Assembly: GCA_965262485.1 (NCBI GenBank)
Contig: OZ253540.1
Coordinates: 682,001 to 746,000, forward strand
DNA: 64,000 nt
DNA from: Bin87 sp965262485
GTDB taxonomy: Bacteria > Chloroflexota > Dehalococcoidia > Lucifugimonadales > UBA3495
Direction of reading: 5' to 3'
Below, piece after piece: positions 17,045-25,807 of this stretch. The position numbers were made by a program, and so were the translations under genes. The notes beneath the pieces were generated by a model. That model was not told the DNA's origin. It made no database searches and worked only from the letters and a program-made list of their open reading frames with translations. The first letter of the stretch is position 1, and every line of letters starts with the position of its first letter.

Positions 17045-19033
17045 TCAGCACTTCCCGCCGTCTCCCACGTAGTAATCGTACTTGCGCGCCGCCAGGTCCA
17101 CTATCTCGGCGACATCTTCCTCGAGCAGGTACCTCTCGGCCACAAGGTCCATCGCGGCGCGGGTCACCTGCTCGAGGTAGTCCTCGCGGCTGGCGTAGCG
17201 TTCCTCGATGGATGCTCGTGGGTCGCCGGCGGACTCGCGTTCGGCCTGGGTAACGGGCAGAGGAAGGGTCCAACCGGCGAGGCCGCCGGTGATGCCGATA
17301 AAGAGGTTAGGGTTGCCGATGCTCTCGTCTCGCAAGTTCCAGCCGGTGTAGGTGGCCACCGGGACGGTCAGGTCCGGCAGGCGGATGCCGCCCCGCTCGT
17401 TGAAGGACTCGTCGAGGTCGGCCACCAGCGCCGGGAATTCCTCTCCCACATCGGCGGGCAACTTTGTGGTGCGCCCCAGGTGCGACTCCGGGCCGTAGTC
17501 CAGCCGGACCGCCCTGGTGGTTTGGGTTGGGACCCGCACGCCGGGGAGTTGAGCCAACCGTTCCAGCAGCGTATGGGACTCCACCGCCGTGCCGTCGTTC
17601 AGGCTGGGATGGCGGCTGGCGGGAGGCTCCTCGCCCATGGCAACCCAGCAGTCGAGGTTGTCCAGCGCAGCCCGCAACAGGGGAGCGTAGTCCACGCTAT
17701 TAAAGGGGAGCTGTCCTCTGATCCCGTCGTTCGTACGGATTTCCAACGGGGGAAAATCCCCTGAACCGTGCTGGCAACCGGCGAAGTGGTATCGGCGGAC
17801 CGACGGCGACTCCGCGGCGTCGGTCAGGTTCTCCAGGTCAGTGTGGATCAACGCCGCATCTCCGCGCCAGTACTCGGCGGAGGTATTGGTGAACATGATC
17901 CTGGGCACCTTGCCCCGTCGTTCCAGCACGTCGAGCAGGGAACCCTGGACGCCGGTCACCGGGTCCGTCTGTGGGGTGTCGGTGAAGGGGAACAGCTCCG
18001 GGATGATGTAGCAGACGTCCTTGGAAGGCTGTCCGAAGCGCAGGTTGAACTCGCCGCGCATTCCGCCGGCCACGTGGGGGATGATCCCGTCCAGGGCCGA
18101 CCGGTCCTCCTCGTCCTCGTTGATGCCCACGTGGATGTACTGGCGCAGGAAGCGTCCGCTCTGGGAACGGCCCATGGCGTAGGCGTAGTCGATGGCTCCG
18201 GCGCAGGGGTTCCCCGCCGAGGCCGGGGCGTATTTCAGGAAGGAGACCACATCCCGCATCGCGGCGAACCCCAGTCCCACAATCCGGCTGCCGGTTGTGG
18301 TGTAAACCAACTGGTAAATCTTCCCCGACTCGAATCCGGAGGGCATGTAAATGTGGCTGTGCTGTGGCTCCAGATCCTCATCTTCGACCCGGACGAAGGA
18401 CCACTGGCTCCGGTCAACAGGTGTGGCAGGACTGTTGGGCAGGTCCCTCACCGTAAGGGTGGCCTCCGCCTCTTCAGGGTCGGCGGCAGGATTGGGCAGG
18501 TGCTGCCGGTCTGCCAGCAGGAACACCTGGGTGGGTTCGTTGCTCTGGAACTGACAGAGAATCTTGCCGGTCAGAGGCCCCTGGGGGCCGATGGCTTCCG
18601 GCCCATGAAGTCCGATGAGTCCGGGGGTGGTCGGCACGTCCGCCTGCCAGCCGCCCCAGACCACCGTGTATCCCCGACGCATCAGGTAGCCGTTGCCGGC
18701 CTCCAGAGGCGTGGTGGGGTCTGTAGCGGCGGGGACGCTGTTCAGGCTCAGGGCGGTCTTCCGGCCCCGGTTCACCACGTCGAACAGGATGCGGCGGTTG
18801 CCCCGGTCGATGTTCACCGGCTGGAGCATGGCGAAGTCCGCCGAAAACTCCACCTTGCCGGCGGAATTGCGCGGCGCCAAGTCCAGGTCCGTAATCCCCT
18901 GATTCCGGTCATGCGACGGGTCCATCGCGTAGTGGGCCGTGCCTTCCAGAAGCTCATACGCTCCCACGTCGCCGAAGCTCTCGCCGGACGCGAAACTGGT
19001 GCGTTTAGTGATTTCCAATTCTGTGATTGCCAA
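17045..19033 (-). CDS. Large alpha/beta hydrolase domain protein
   Basis: A 662-residue protein with GGAGG about 10 nt before ATG 19033. It begins ITELEITKRTSFASGESFGD and GAYELLEGTAHYAMDP, the typical opening of the large alpha/beta-hydrolase-domain family (PF20091-like). The nucleophile region is YAMGRSQSGRFLRQYIHVG near residue 285, with the SQSGR motif of this family; a late FAGCQHGSGDF segment may carry the catalytic His. No signal peptide is seen. Such proteins are esterase-like with unknown substrates. It is a single gene; the long opposite-strand frame over it is a composition artefact. Confidence 0.8.
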   Translation of the reverse strand: MAITELEITKRTSFASGESFGDVGAYELLEGTAHYAMDPSHDRNQGITDLDLAPRNSAGKVEFSADFAMLQPVNIDRGNRRILFDVVNRGRKTALSLNSVPAATDPTTPLEAGNGYLMRRGYTVVWGGWQADVPTTPGLIGLHGPEAIGPQGPLTGKILCQFQSNEPTQVFLLADRQHLPNPAADPEEAEATLTVRDLPNSPATPVDRSQWSFVRVEDEDLEPQHSHIYMPSGFESGKIYQLVYTTTGSRIVGLGFAAMRDVVSFLKYAPASAGNPCAGAIDYAYAMGRSQSGRFLRQYIHVGINEDEEDRSALDGIIPHVAGGMRGEFNLRFGQPSKDVCYIIPELFPFTDTPQTDPVTGVQGSLLDVLERRGKVPRIMFTNTSAEYWRGDAALIHTDLENLTDAAESPSVRRYHFAGCQHGSGDFPPLEIRTNDGIRGQLPFNSVDYAPLLRAALDNLDCWVAMGEEPPASRHPSLNDGTAVESHTLLERLAQLPGVRVPTQTTRAVRLDYGPESHLGRTTKLPADVGEEFPALVADLDESFNERGGIRLPDLTVPVATYTGWNLRDESIGNPNLFIGITGGLAGWTLPLPVTQAERESAGDPRASIEERYASREDYLEQVTRAAMDLVAERYLLEEDVAEIVDLAARKYDYYVGDGGKC

Positions 19034-19285
19034 GATGCCTCCGGTTGGCCGACGGCCGATAGTCAGTGGCCGATATTTAGTTCTTGGTTGCCAGTGTCGG
19101 AGTGGATTTTAGCACCTGTGGACGGTCCGCAGTGGCGGCTTTCGTCCACTCAGCAGGGAGGAAATTGCGAAACTCCGGCGGGTTGAACAGGCGAGACGTA
19201 TTTGGACCAGTTTCCGGGGGCACGTCGCGACTTTGACCTTACCCAACGAGCCGGGCCCAATCCAAATGTCACTAAAGGCCCAGCC

Positions 19286-19502
19286 ATGCTCACCCTGTCC
19301 GATGCAATTGTACCCGTACTCGTTCCCTTAGCAACGCTGTTCAGCAGCCCGACTTGGCGGAAAGCACAAGTGTTGCTGGTGGGCGCGATCCTGACCCCAG
19401 GCCAGCGCACCGTGGCGGCGGCGCTCCGGGTCATGGGCCGCAGCGACCACCGGGGCTACGCCCGCTACCATGAGGTGCTCAATCGGGCGGTATGGTGGCC
19501 CC
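19286..19502 (+). pseudogene. DDE transposase, N-terminal remnant
   Basis: From ATG 19286 the frame reads MLTLSDAIVPVLVPLATLFS, then WRKAQVLLVGAILTPGQRTV and HRGYARYHEVLNRAVW, the N-terminus of an IS701/IS4-like transposase. Family likeness ends near 19500, where the frame drifts into the upstream region of the SDR gene. The C-terminus of the same type lies at 16088-16390 on the other strand, so they are not simply two halves of one insertion. 19034-19285 shows no gene. Confidence 0.65.
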
Positions 19503-19570
19503 GAGCCCCGCCGAAACCACCGTGCGGTACCCACCCGGCCCGTACCATGGGTTCGCGGTTGTCTGGTGAA

Positions 19571-19599
19571 TTGACACCAAGGTGCCGGAACGATAAGAA
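19571..19599 (+). promoter_or_regulatory. Sigma-70-like promoter for SDR-Rieske pair
   Basis: TTGACA at 19571-19576, a 17-nt spacer and TAAGAA at 19594-19599, 38 bases before the SDR start. It lies just past the transposase remnant. Confidence 0.6.
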
Positions 19600-19637
19600 G
19601 TTAGGAAACTCTGCGCGTAATGAGGTAGGAGCGGGAC

Positions 19638-20477
19638 ATGGCGGGAGAATTGGATCCCAGGGCGGCCGGGGCGCGACGGTTCGATGGTCAGGTGGCGGTG
19701 ATCACCGGCGGCGGCCAGGGCATTGGCTCCGCCACCGCCCGACGCCTGGCCCAGGAGGGCGCATCCATCGTCATCGGCGACATGGTGGCTGAGACATCGG
19801 ACCGAGTCTGTGCGGCGATCCGGGAGTTTGGCGGAGAGTGCGTAGTATCCCTGGGTGATTTATCCCGGTGGGAGAACGCCGAGGCTTTGATGCGCCGGGC
19901 AATGGAAACTTACGGCAGGATCGACGTGCTGGCCAATATCGCCGGCGGCACCATCTGGTTCCAGTCCTTCCAGTACTACACACCGGAACAGATTCAAACG
20001 GAGATGGACCGCAGCTTTTGGACCGCCATGTGGTGCTGTCGGGCCACTCTGCCCCACATGATCCAGCAGGGCTCCGGCTCAATCGTCAACATCGCCACCC
20101 ACGCCGTTACCGGTAGATTCCGCGTGCCCTACGCTGCGGCAAAGGCGGGACAGATCGGCCTGACCACTTCCCTGGCGCGGGAGGTGGCCCACCTGGGAAT
20201 CCGGGTCAACTGCATCGCGCCCAGCGGCACTGCTGCCGAGGACCGGGTAACGCCCCGCGACCACGGTGTGGACGTGGCCGTGCCGGAGCTGCCGGAGTCG
20301 GAGCGGGCCGACCAGCAGCAGTACCGGTCGTCAACCCGCAGCTCGGAAATACCCATGGGTCGGCGCGGGGAAGCTGACGAACAGGCGGCGGCCATCGCCT
20401 TCCTGGCCTCCCACGACGCCTCGTACATCACCGGCCAGGTGCTGGCGGTTGGCGGCGGGCAACCCTACCCGTTCTAG
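19638..20477 (+). CDS. SDR, BenD-like cis-diol dehydrogenase candidate
   Basis: A 279-residue SDR. VAVITGGGQGIGSATARRLA (residues ~16-35) is the nucleotide-binding motif; ANIAGG replaces NNAG; the active-site region reads IVNIATHAVTGRFRVPYAAA then KAG, with Tyr-x3-Lys and Thr in place of the usual catalytic Ser. The IAT...R.PYAAAK pattern resembles dihydroxycyclohexadiene carboxylate dehydrogenase (BenD). A Rieske oxygenase gene follows 68 bases downstream, which supports a role in oxidising an oxygenase-derived diol or alcohol. A ~20-residue insertion rich in acidic residues precedes the C-terminal GGGQPYPF. The substrate is not determined. Confidence 0.78.
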   Translation: MAGELDPRAAGARRFDGQVAVITGGGQGIGSATARRLAQEGASIVIGDMVAETSDRVCAAIREFGGECVVSLGDLSRWENAEALMRRAMETYGRIDVLANIAGGTIWFQSFQYYTPEQIQTEMDRSFWTAMWCCRATLPHMIQQGSGSIVNIATHAVTGRFRVPYAAAKAGQIGLTTSLAREVAHLGIRVNCIAPSGTAAEDRVTPRDHGVDVAVPELPESERADQQQYRSSTRSSEIPMGRRGEADEQAAAIAFLASHDASYITGQVLAVGGGQPYPF

Positions 20478-20545
20478 CCCCGTGGCAATCACCCGTCTGC
20501 TAACATGACACAAATCCGCCACGTTGCCAAAAAGGACCGACGAAT

Positions 20546-21994
20546 ATGGGACTAAAACGCCTATTGCTGAAACCGCTTTCGGGGTATCCGGGTGGTTACA
20601 AGAGGATGCGCAGGGGAACCCAGGGCTTCGATTCCACGCCGCCGTTCAAGGTCCCCGATAACCCGCGGGATCGCCGCAGCCGTATCCCGCCCACGGGGTT
20701 TCGAGAATACTGGTATCCCGCCCTGCCGGCCAAGGATGTCGAGACGGACAGACCCGAGGTGCTGCGGATGCTGGGCACCGACGTGGTCTTCTTTAAGGAC
20801 AAACAGGGCGAGGTGCAGGCCCTGCTGGACTGGTGCCCGCACCGGGCGGTCTACCTGTCCATGGGCCGCTGCTACTTCGAGGGCTTCCTGACCTGCCCGT
20901 ACCATGGGGCGACGTTCGATGGCGACGGCAACTGCGTCGCGTTCCTCACCGAAGGCCCCGACTCCATGATGGTGGGAGCCGAGGGCATGAAGGCCCGCAA
21001 GTTCCCCACTGTTACCCTCAAGGGCATGGTGTTCGTCTGGATGGGTGAGGGTGAGCCCGTCGCTCCCAAGGAAGACATCCCGCCCGAGATGTTCGAGGAG
21101 CACAACATCTGCCGGCCTTCCTTCGGCATGTTCGACTGCAACTGGGCGCTGGTGCTGGAAAACACCATGGACGCCCACAACGCCTTCATGGTGCACCGCA
21201 ACGCCTTGCGTATGCTGGGCAGCCGCGTCGGTGGGCGGCCGCGCACTCCGCTGGGTTACCGGGTCAACCTGGTGAACAACAAGAACGTCCACTACCGCCC
21301 GGGCAGCGGAAAATCCTCCACCGAAAAGTACTATTATGACGAGGATGGGAACATCCCATATCAGATGTACTACCCCGGTGTCGACGGCGTGTGGCCGCTG
21401 CACCGGTGGCGCCTGCTCTGGACGTGGTTCTTCGACTGGAAGGCCCATCGTCGCGGACAGGACCCTCAGTACCGGCGCGCCACCCTGGCCGACACCCCCG
21501 ACGTGAACGAATGGAACGGAACCCGCCTGCCTGGCATGTCCCGTACCGGCGGCAACAACCGTTACTTCCGCAGCACCCGGTGGCCCGTGCCTGTGGAGGA
21601 AAACCTGACTCGCATGGTGTACCTCAACGTGGAGCGATACGAACAGCGACCTGGCCTCATGCGCCGCATGGTCCGGGGAGCCACTTGGCCCTATCGCAAC
21701 TGGGAGCTCAATTTCAACTTCCGCAACCAGGACTACGACGCCGAAAAGTACACCCAGTACTCCATGCCCGAGTACCTGTCGTCCACCGACTCGGTGGTCG
21801 TGGCCATGCGTCGGCTGTTCGTGGAGCATAACCGGGACGTGCAGCGTCGCCGGCAGTGGGAAGAGGAGCTGCCCGAAGTGATGGGCGAATCCGAGGCCGA
21901 ACAGATGGTGCGTGAGGGCGACCTCAAGGTTGCCGAAGCCAGCGGCACCTTCGACGCCGGCCGCCTGGAGGACGAGCTGCTCCGGCGGGTTTAG
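20546..21994 (+). CDS. Rieske [2Fe-2S] non-haem iron oxygenase
   Basis: A 482-residue protein. The Rieske cluster motif is CPHRAVYLSMG followed by CPYHGATFDGDG (C-x-H ... C-x2-H) at about residues 97-119. The mononuclear iron site is ENTMDAHNAFMVH near residue 210, giving the two His and bridging Asp of the catalytic domain. It is longer than many alpha subunits (usually ~430-450). No beta subunit, ferredoxin or reductase gene is adjacent, so it probably borrows electron-transfer partners. It pairs with the upstream SDR in a likely oxidation module for an aromatic or polycyclic substrate. The long antisense frame across it is not a gene. Confidence 0.88.
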   Translation: MGLKRLLLKPLSGYPGGYKRMRRGTQGFDSTPPFKVPDNPRDRRSRIPPTGFREYWYPALPAKDVETDRPEVLRMLGTDVVFFKDKQGEVQALLDWCPHRAVYLSMGRCYFEGFLTCPYHGATFDGDGNCVAFLTEGPDSMMVGAEGMKARKFPTVTLKGMVFVWMGEGEPVAPKEDIPPEMFEEHNICRPSFGMFDCNWALVLENTMDAHNAFMVHRNALRMLGSRVGGRPRTPLGYRVNLVNNKNVHYRPGSGKSSTEKYYYDEDGNIPYQMYYPGVDGVWPLHRWRLLWTWFFDWKAHRRGQDPQYRRATLADTPDVNEWNGTRLPGMSRTGGNNRYFRSTRWPVPVEENLTRMVYLNVERYEQRPGLMRRMVRGATWPYRNWELNFNFRNQDYDAEKYTQYSMPEYLSSTDSVVVAMRRLFVEHNRDVQRRRQWEEELPEVMGESEAEQMVREGDLKVAEASGTFDAGRLEDELLRRV

Positions 21995-22948
21995 CCGAAA
22001 CAACTGCTGATTAGGCCATAGACATTCAGCCCGCTCCCGACCCTCTCCGGTCAGCCAAGCTGGACTGTCGATAAAACTTTCGAATTCTCGTTTGAGCTGT
22101 AGCAGTTTCTCACCGCCGAGATTTGCGCCGCCCCGCGAACCAATCGACCAGCCGGGTACGTAGGACCCTTCGGCGCCGGCGACGTTCCGTTAGGAAACCT
22201 GATCCAGTAGTCGGCAAGCAGCCCCTTGGACCGTTGGATGCCAATCTGACAGACCTAAAGTATTCCGGTGGGCGAATTCGGCAGTTTTGCTGCTATTAAG
22301 ACTCTACCGTGTTTAGACTACCTTTGCGTCTGCTCGTTAGATTGCCGAACCACGACAGATGCTCGGCCCCGGCGCCAAAGAAATCCCGGACGATCGATTA
22401 ATTCCACGGAAAAGCCGGAAGTTGCCCCAGGTTTCCTAGCCTTCAACTATTAACGTGTGACGTAAGCGGGAAGGTAGCGTCGCGGGTTGATTCGCTGGCA
22501 GTGCGGTTTTTTTATCTTGGTGCCATGTTCGAGTCACCCGGCAGATAGAGAGTGGTTGATTTCGGAACTGGACACTGGTATTACAACGACGGCTTAAGAT
22601 GGTGCTTTGGGAACGCTTCGGACCGCGGGGGCTGCTGCAATAGCTCGAGGATGTACATTTAGGAAGGGAACGGGCCAGCTTCAAACGTCCCGATCGACAT
22701 ACGTCGTTGTAATACTATGTGCGTTCTTGTTTTGTTCCCGACGACAGCGGGCCACTTTTCCAATTCCGCACTGAGCGGACGCTCATTCCGGCCATGGCCG
22801 CCGCTCTTTCCCGCCGCCAACTGGACAGCCCGGTATTGGTACCTTCAAACCGACGACACACGGCACGTTGCCACAGCCCTAGTCCGCCACAGGTACATCG
22901 CCTGATGCTGACCTGGCGTCCCGCCTTCGTGAGCGGAAAAGTAGGCGC
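21995..22948. other. Long gene-free stretch (~950 bp)
   Basis: No coding region on either strand looks real. It carries a 138-bp inverted-repeat-bounded segment (22578-22715). Base composition appears less GC-rich than the neighbouring genes. It may be remnant of deleted or mobile DNA. Confidence 0.45.
22578..22715. repeat. 138-bp element with perfect 14-bp inverted ends
   Basis: GTATTACAACGACG at 22578-22591 and its exact complement CGTCGTTGTAATAC at 22702-22715. No coding capacity and no clear flanking duplication. Consistent with a MITE or solo inverted repeats. Confidence 0.6.
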
Positions 22949-24229
22949 TCAGCTCAAGCCGAACTGCTCTCTGGCGTTCCCGCCCAGCATTCGTGCAATG
23001 ACGGGCCGTTCTACGTCTGCCTGAGTCAGCGCCTGGATGGCGTCCCAAGCGCTGGTTGTGTCGTGGTGGGGATACCGAGAACCCCAGAGGATTTTACTTT
23101 CGTAGGAGTGTGGCAGCTCCTGGATCAGGCGTTCCTCAGCGTCGAACCCCAGCATGACGTGGCCTTCCTCCCACATATCTTCGGGGTCGGTTCTGACGGG
23201 GTAGTAATGCTGCAGTGGAATAACTCGCGTCGATGCCTCCATTTTCTCCAGGACTTCCTCCATCCAGGAAGCCTTTCCGTGGGCCATCACCACCCTCATC
23301 TCAGGGAACCGCTGCATAACCGTATAGCCAATCAGCGTGGAAGCGACGAACATATGGTTGTCCAGCCAATGGGACAGTATCGGAGCCACCGGGTGACCCA
23401 ACGGGACCATCCCGGTCGCAGCGGACGCCCGGTTGCGCTCGCCGGTGCTGCCACCCGCAAAGGGACCGCCTCCACCGCCTCCCAGGCCGGCGGTTTGTGA
23501 GAGCCGGCCACTGACCTTTTCCACGAAGGGGCCATGGGATGTCCACTCCGGGTTCCACAATCCGGCGGCAGGGTGCACGGTGGCGGCCAACCCCAATGTC
23601 TCCAGTTCCGCCCAGAGTGGATCATAATATGGATGAGTGAAGTACCGTTCTTCCATGAACATGGGCCGGATGAAGGCGCCACGGAAGCATCGAGATCCGG
23701 CGACTCGGCGCAGCTCGGCCAAGGCGAAGTCCATATTCCCAAGGGGAATCATCGCGGCGGCGAAGAGGCGGTCCGGGGCAGCCTGGCAAAAATCTGAAAC
23801 CCAGTCGTTGTACGCCCGCGCCAGTGCATACGCCACGTCCGGGTCCTCCACTAGGTGGAAGCCTTCGGCGAACCAGGTCGGATAAACGAGGGTCTGGTCG
23901 ATACCCATCGCATCCATATCCTGGAGCTTGGCCTTTGGGTCCGAGGCTCCTTCGCACATCGGATGGCGGATATTCGGGTCCAATTCGCCAACGGAGTCCC
24001 AGGTCATTCCGGGCTGCCAGATGGCATGACGGGGGATGTTAGGATTGGCGCTGTCCCGGAACACCCGTCCGTTGATTTTGAGGTACGAGTCGAACTGCCC
24101 TTCTTCTCGCCAGAGAGCATATTTGCCCAGCACGCGATACTCGGGCTCCAGATACTTCTCCCACACCTCGCGAGGTTCCACTACGTGGGAATCGCTGTCG
24201 AAAACGGAGAAATCCTTATTGGTAGTCAT
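22949..24229 (-). CDS. Amidohydrolase (PF04909-type) A
   Basis: A 426-residue metal-dependent hydrolase. Probable ligands: DSDSHVVEP at the N-terminus, TVHPA near residue 217, VMAHGKASW near 320, and WGSRYPHHD near 385. A glycine-rich loop (GLGGGGGGPFAGG, about residues 250-262) is an unusual low-complexity insert. These enzymes include decarboxylases and C-C hydrolases of carboxylated ring or meta-cleavage products. The gene is followed upstream on the same strand by a paralogous amidohydrolase (25 bases between), so the two probably form an operon. Confidence 0.85.
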   Translation of the reverse strand: MTTNKDFSVFDSDSHVVEPREVWEKYLEPEYRVLGKYALWREEGQFDSYLKINGRVFRDSANPNIPRHAIWQPGMTWDSVGELDPNIRHPMCEGASDPKAKLQDMDAMGIDQTLVYPTWFAEGFHLVEDPDVAYALARAYNDWVSDFCQAAPDRLFAAAMIPLGNMDFALAELRRVAGSRCFRGAFIRPMFMEERYFTHPYYDPLWAELETLGLAATVHPAAGLWNPEWTSHGPFVEKVSGRLSQTAGLGGGGGGPFAGGSTGERNRASAATGMVPLGHPVAPILSHWLDNHMFVASTLIGYTVMQRFPEMRVVMAHGKASWMEEVLEKMEASTRVIPLQHYYPVRTDPEDMWEEGHVMLGFDAEERLIQELPHSYESKILWGSRYPHHDTTSAWDAIQALTQADVERPVIARMLGGNAREQFGLS

Positions 24230-24254
24230 GGCACGCCGTCCGATTGGCTGCCGG

Positions 24255-25643
24255 CTATCGGCGCGTCACCGATGACTCCGGCTTGAGGGCTTCCCTGATT
24301 TCGTCTTCGTCGGGCCACCAATCCGGGCGGTGGATCTCGGTAACACGGTCCCGGATGATCTTTTTCGGCGGCTCGATATTGTAGAGGCGGCGGGCGTTTG
24401 CCCCCAGGAACCTGGCTTGGTCGTCGATGGGCAACTCGCACTCTTCCATGGTCTCGATGGCCCTCCAAGCGTCGTCTCCGTCGTGGTGGTAAACGTCGGA
24501 GGCCCAGGCAAGGATGTCCCGATAGTAGTCGGGAAGGCGCGACGGAGGCGCTTCATCCCCTTCGAACCCGGTAACGCAATGCTGGAAGAAGGTTTCGCTG
24601 GGCGGCTGCTTCAGAGGTGGCAAGGTGCGGTCATTGCGGTAGAGCCGATAGGTCTTGTCGCATTCATCCAGCAGGAAACTCAACCAGGTGGAAGAGGCCT
24701 CGAACACCGCAGCCTGGATCTTGGGGTGCCTCTCGAAGAACCCGGACATCAACACCATGGTGACCCAGAGGGACGCCTCGGCCTGGAAGTTCTGCACGTT
24801 GGAGAGGAGCGTGTGAGGCAAGCCGGAGGTTGAAATGGTCCTCCTGATGAGTTCCGCACCCGAATACTGATCGGAGTAGCCCGGCGGCTTCGCAACTCCC
24901 GAGGCCGGGAATGGGTGCATACCGTAGACCATTCCGGTATCCTCCAGCGCGTTCCATACGGTCTCGTACTTGGGCTGAATCGGATAGTTGCCCATGGCAT
25001 CCATTGGCCGGATGAGAGCAACGCGGCAGCCCTTGGCAGCTACGCGATAGACCTCTTCCGCCGCATATTGGGGGTTTTGCATGGGGATAAGGGCGGCGAA
25101 GAAGAGACGTTCCGGGTCTTCCTGGGTGTATTCATACGCCCAGTCATTGTAGGCCTTGCACATGGCCCGCGCCCCCAGAGCGTTCTGCAGCCAGGGGTAG
25201 GTATCAATGCTGGTGGGTATGATCATCACCTGGTCGATACCCTGGACGTCCATGTCGCGCAACCGGGGCCCGGGTTCGTCTGCCCCGGCGTGGGCCAGGT
25301 ATTCCGACTGCTCCTTGGTGAGGGCAGTTTCCGGGTTGAGGTTGCGGACGTTGAAGGCGCGCTGGATGTCGTGTTTGAGTCCCGGACCGGCTAGCCTCAC
25401 GATGTCGATGATCCCGGGGCCTGTCTTGGGCACGGGGGAAAAGCTGTTCACGTCGGCCTTTCCGTTGACCAGCAACTGGTTGGTCTCGGCGTCGTACCAC
25501 ATGGTGGACTTCAGAGCTTCCAACTCGCCTTTGGTGAGGTGGTCTGCGGCCCGCTCCCAGACTCTGGCGGGCTCAACGATGTGAGCGTCGCAGTCGAAGG
25601 TGGGGAAATCTTTGGTCATTGGCCTGAATCGCTGGATTGGCAA
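24255..25643 (-). CDS. Amidohydrolase (PF04909-type) B
   Basis: A ~460-residue paralogue of the neighbouring amidohydrolase. It carries FPTFDCDAHIVEPARVWERA, MHPFPASGVA and an AFEASSTWLSF-like segment, with a final WASDVYHHDGD ligand region. Start choice: a TTG at 25643 sits 6 nt after GAGGAGG, a very good site; ATG at 25619 (MTKDFPTF) gives the most conserved N-terminus but lacks a good site. A minus-strand promoter lies at 25697-25725. Two amidohydrolases in tandem suggest hydrolysis or decarboxylation of related substrates. Confidence 0.82.
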   Translation of the reverse strand: MPIQRFRPMTKDFPTFDCDAHIVEPARVWERAADHLTKGELEALKSTMWYDAETNQLLVNGKADVNSFSPVPKTGPGIIDIVRLAGPGLKHDIQRAFNVRNLNPETALTKEQSEYLAHAGADEPGPRLRDMDVQGIDQVMIIPTSIDTYPWLQNALGARAMCKAYNDWAYEYTQEDPERLFFAALIPMQNPQYAAEEVYRVAAKGCRVALIRPMDAMGNYPIQPKYETVWNALEDTGMVYGMHPFPASGVAKPPGYSDQYSGAELIRRTISTSGLPHTLLSNVQNFQAEASLWVTMVLMSGFFERHPKIQAAVFEASSTWLSFLLDECDKTYRLYRNDRTLPPLKQPPSETFFQHCVTGFEGDEAPPSRLPDYYRDILAWASDVYHHDGDDAWRAIETMEECELPIDDQARFLGANARRLYNIEPPKKIIRDRVTEIHRPDWWPDEDEIREALKPESSVTRR

Positions 25644-25696
25644 AACGGACCTCCTCTTTACAATGCGATAGGTTGTTGATCGGCGAATCCACGCCC

Positions 25697-25725
25697 AACC
25701 TAACAAGGGGCACTGCTATTGTCAA
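25697..25725 (-). promoter_or_regulatory. Sigma-70-like promoter for amidohydrolases B and A
   Basis: On the minus strand TTGACA (25720-25725), a 17-nt spacer and TAGGTT (25697-25702), about 55 bases before the TTG start at 25643. Confidence 0.5.
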
Positions 25726-25737
25726 CAAACCGATGGT

Positions 25738-25767
25738 TTGCATGAGGAAGAATCGTAGCAGTAGAAT
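25738..25767 (+). promoter_or_regulatory. Candidate promoter for aldo/keto reductase
   Basis: TTGCAT (25738-25743), an 18-nt spacer and TAGAAT (25762-25767), 41 bases before the gene. It is back-to-back with the minus-strand promoter, leaving only 12 bases between the -35 boxes. Confidence 0.4.
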
Positions 25768-25807
25768 CACTTATCTACAGTATTCATTGAACGGGAGCGA
25801 AAAATCG

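Noticed and set aside
17768..19186. 472-codon plus-strand frame opposite the alpha/beta hydrolase
   Set aside because: Same reason: antisense shadow of a motif-bearing gene.
20561..22003. 480-codon minus-strand frame opposite the Rieske oxygenase
   Set aside because: Antisense shadow; the plus strand has intact cluster and iron-site motifs.
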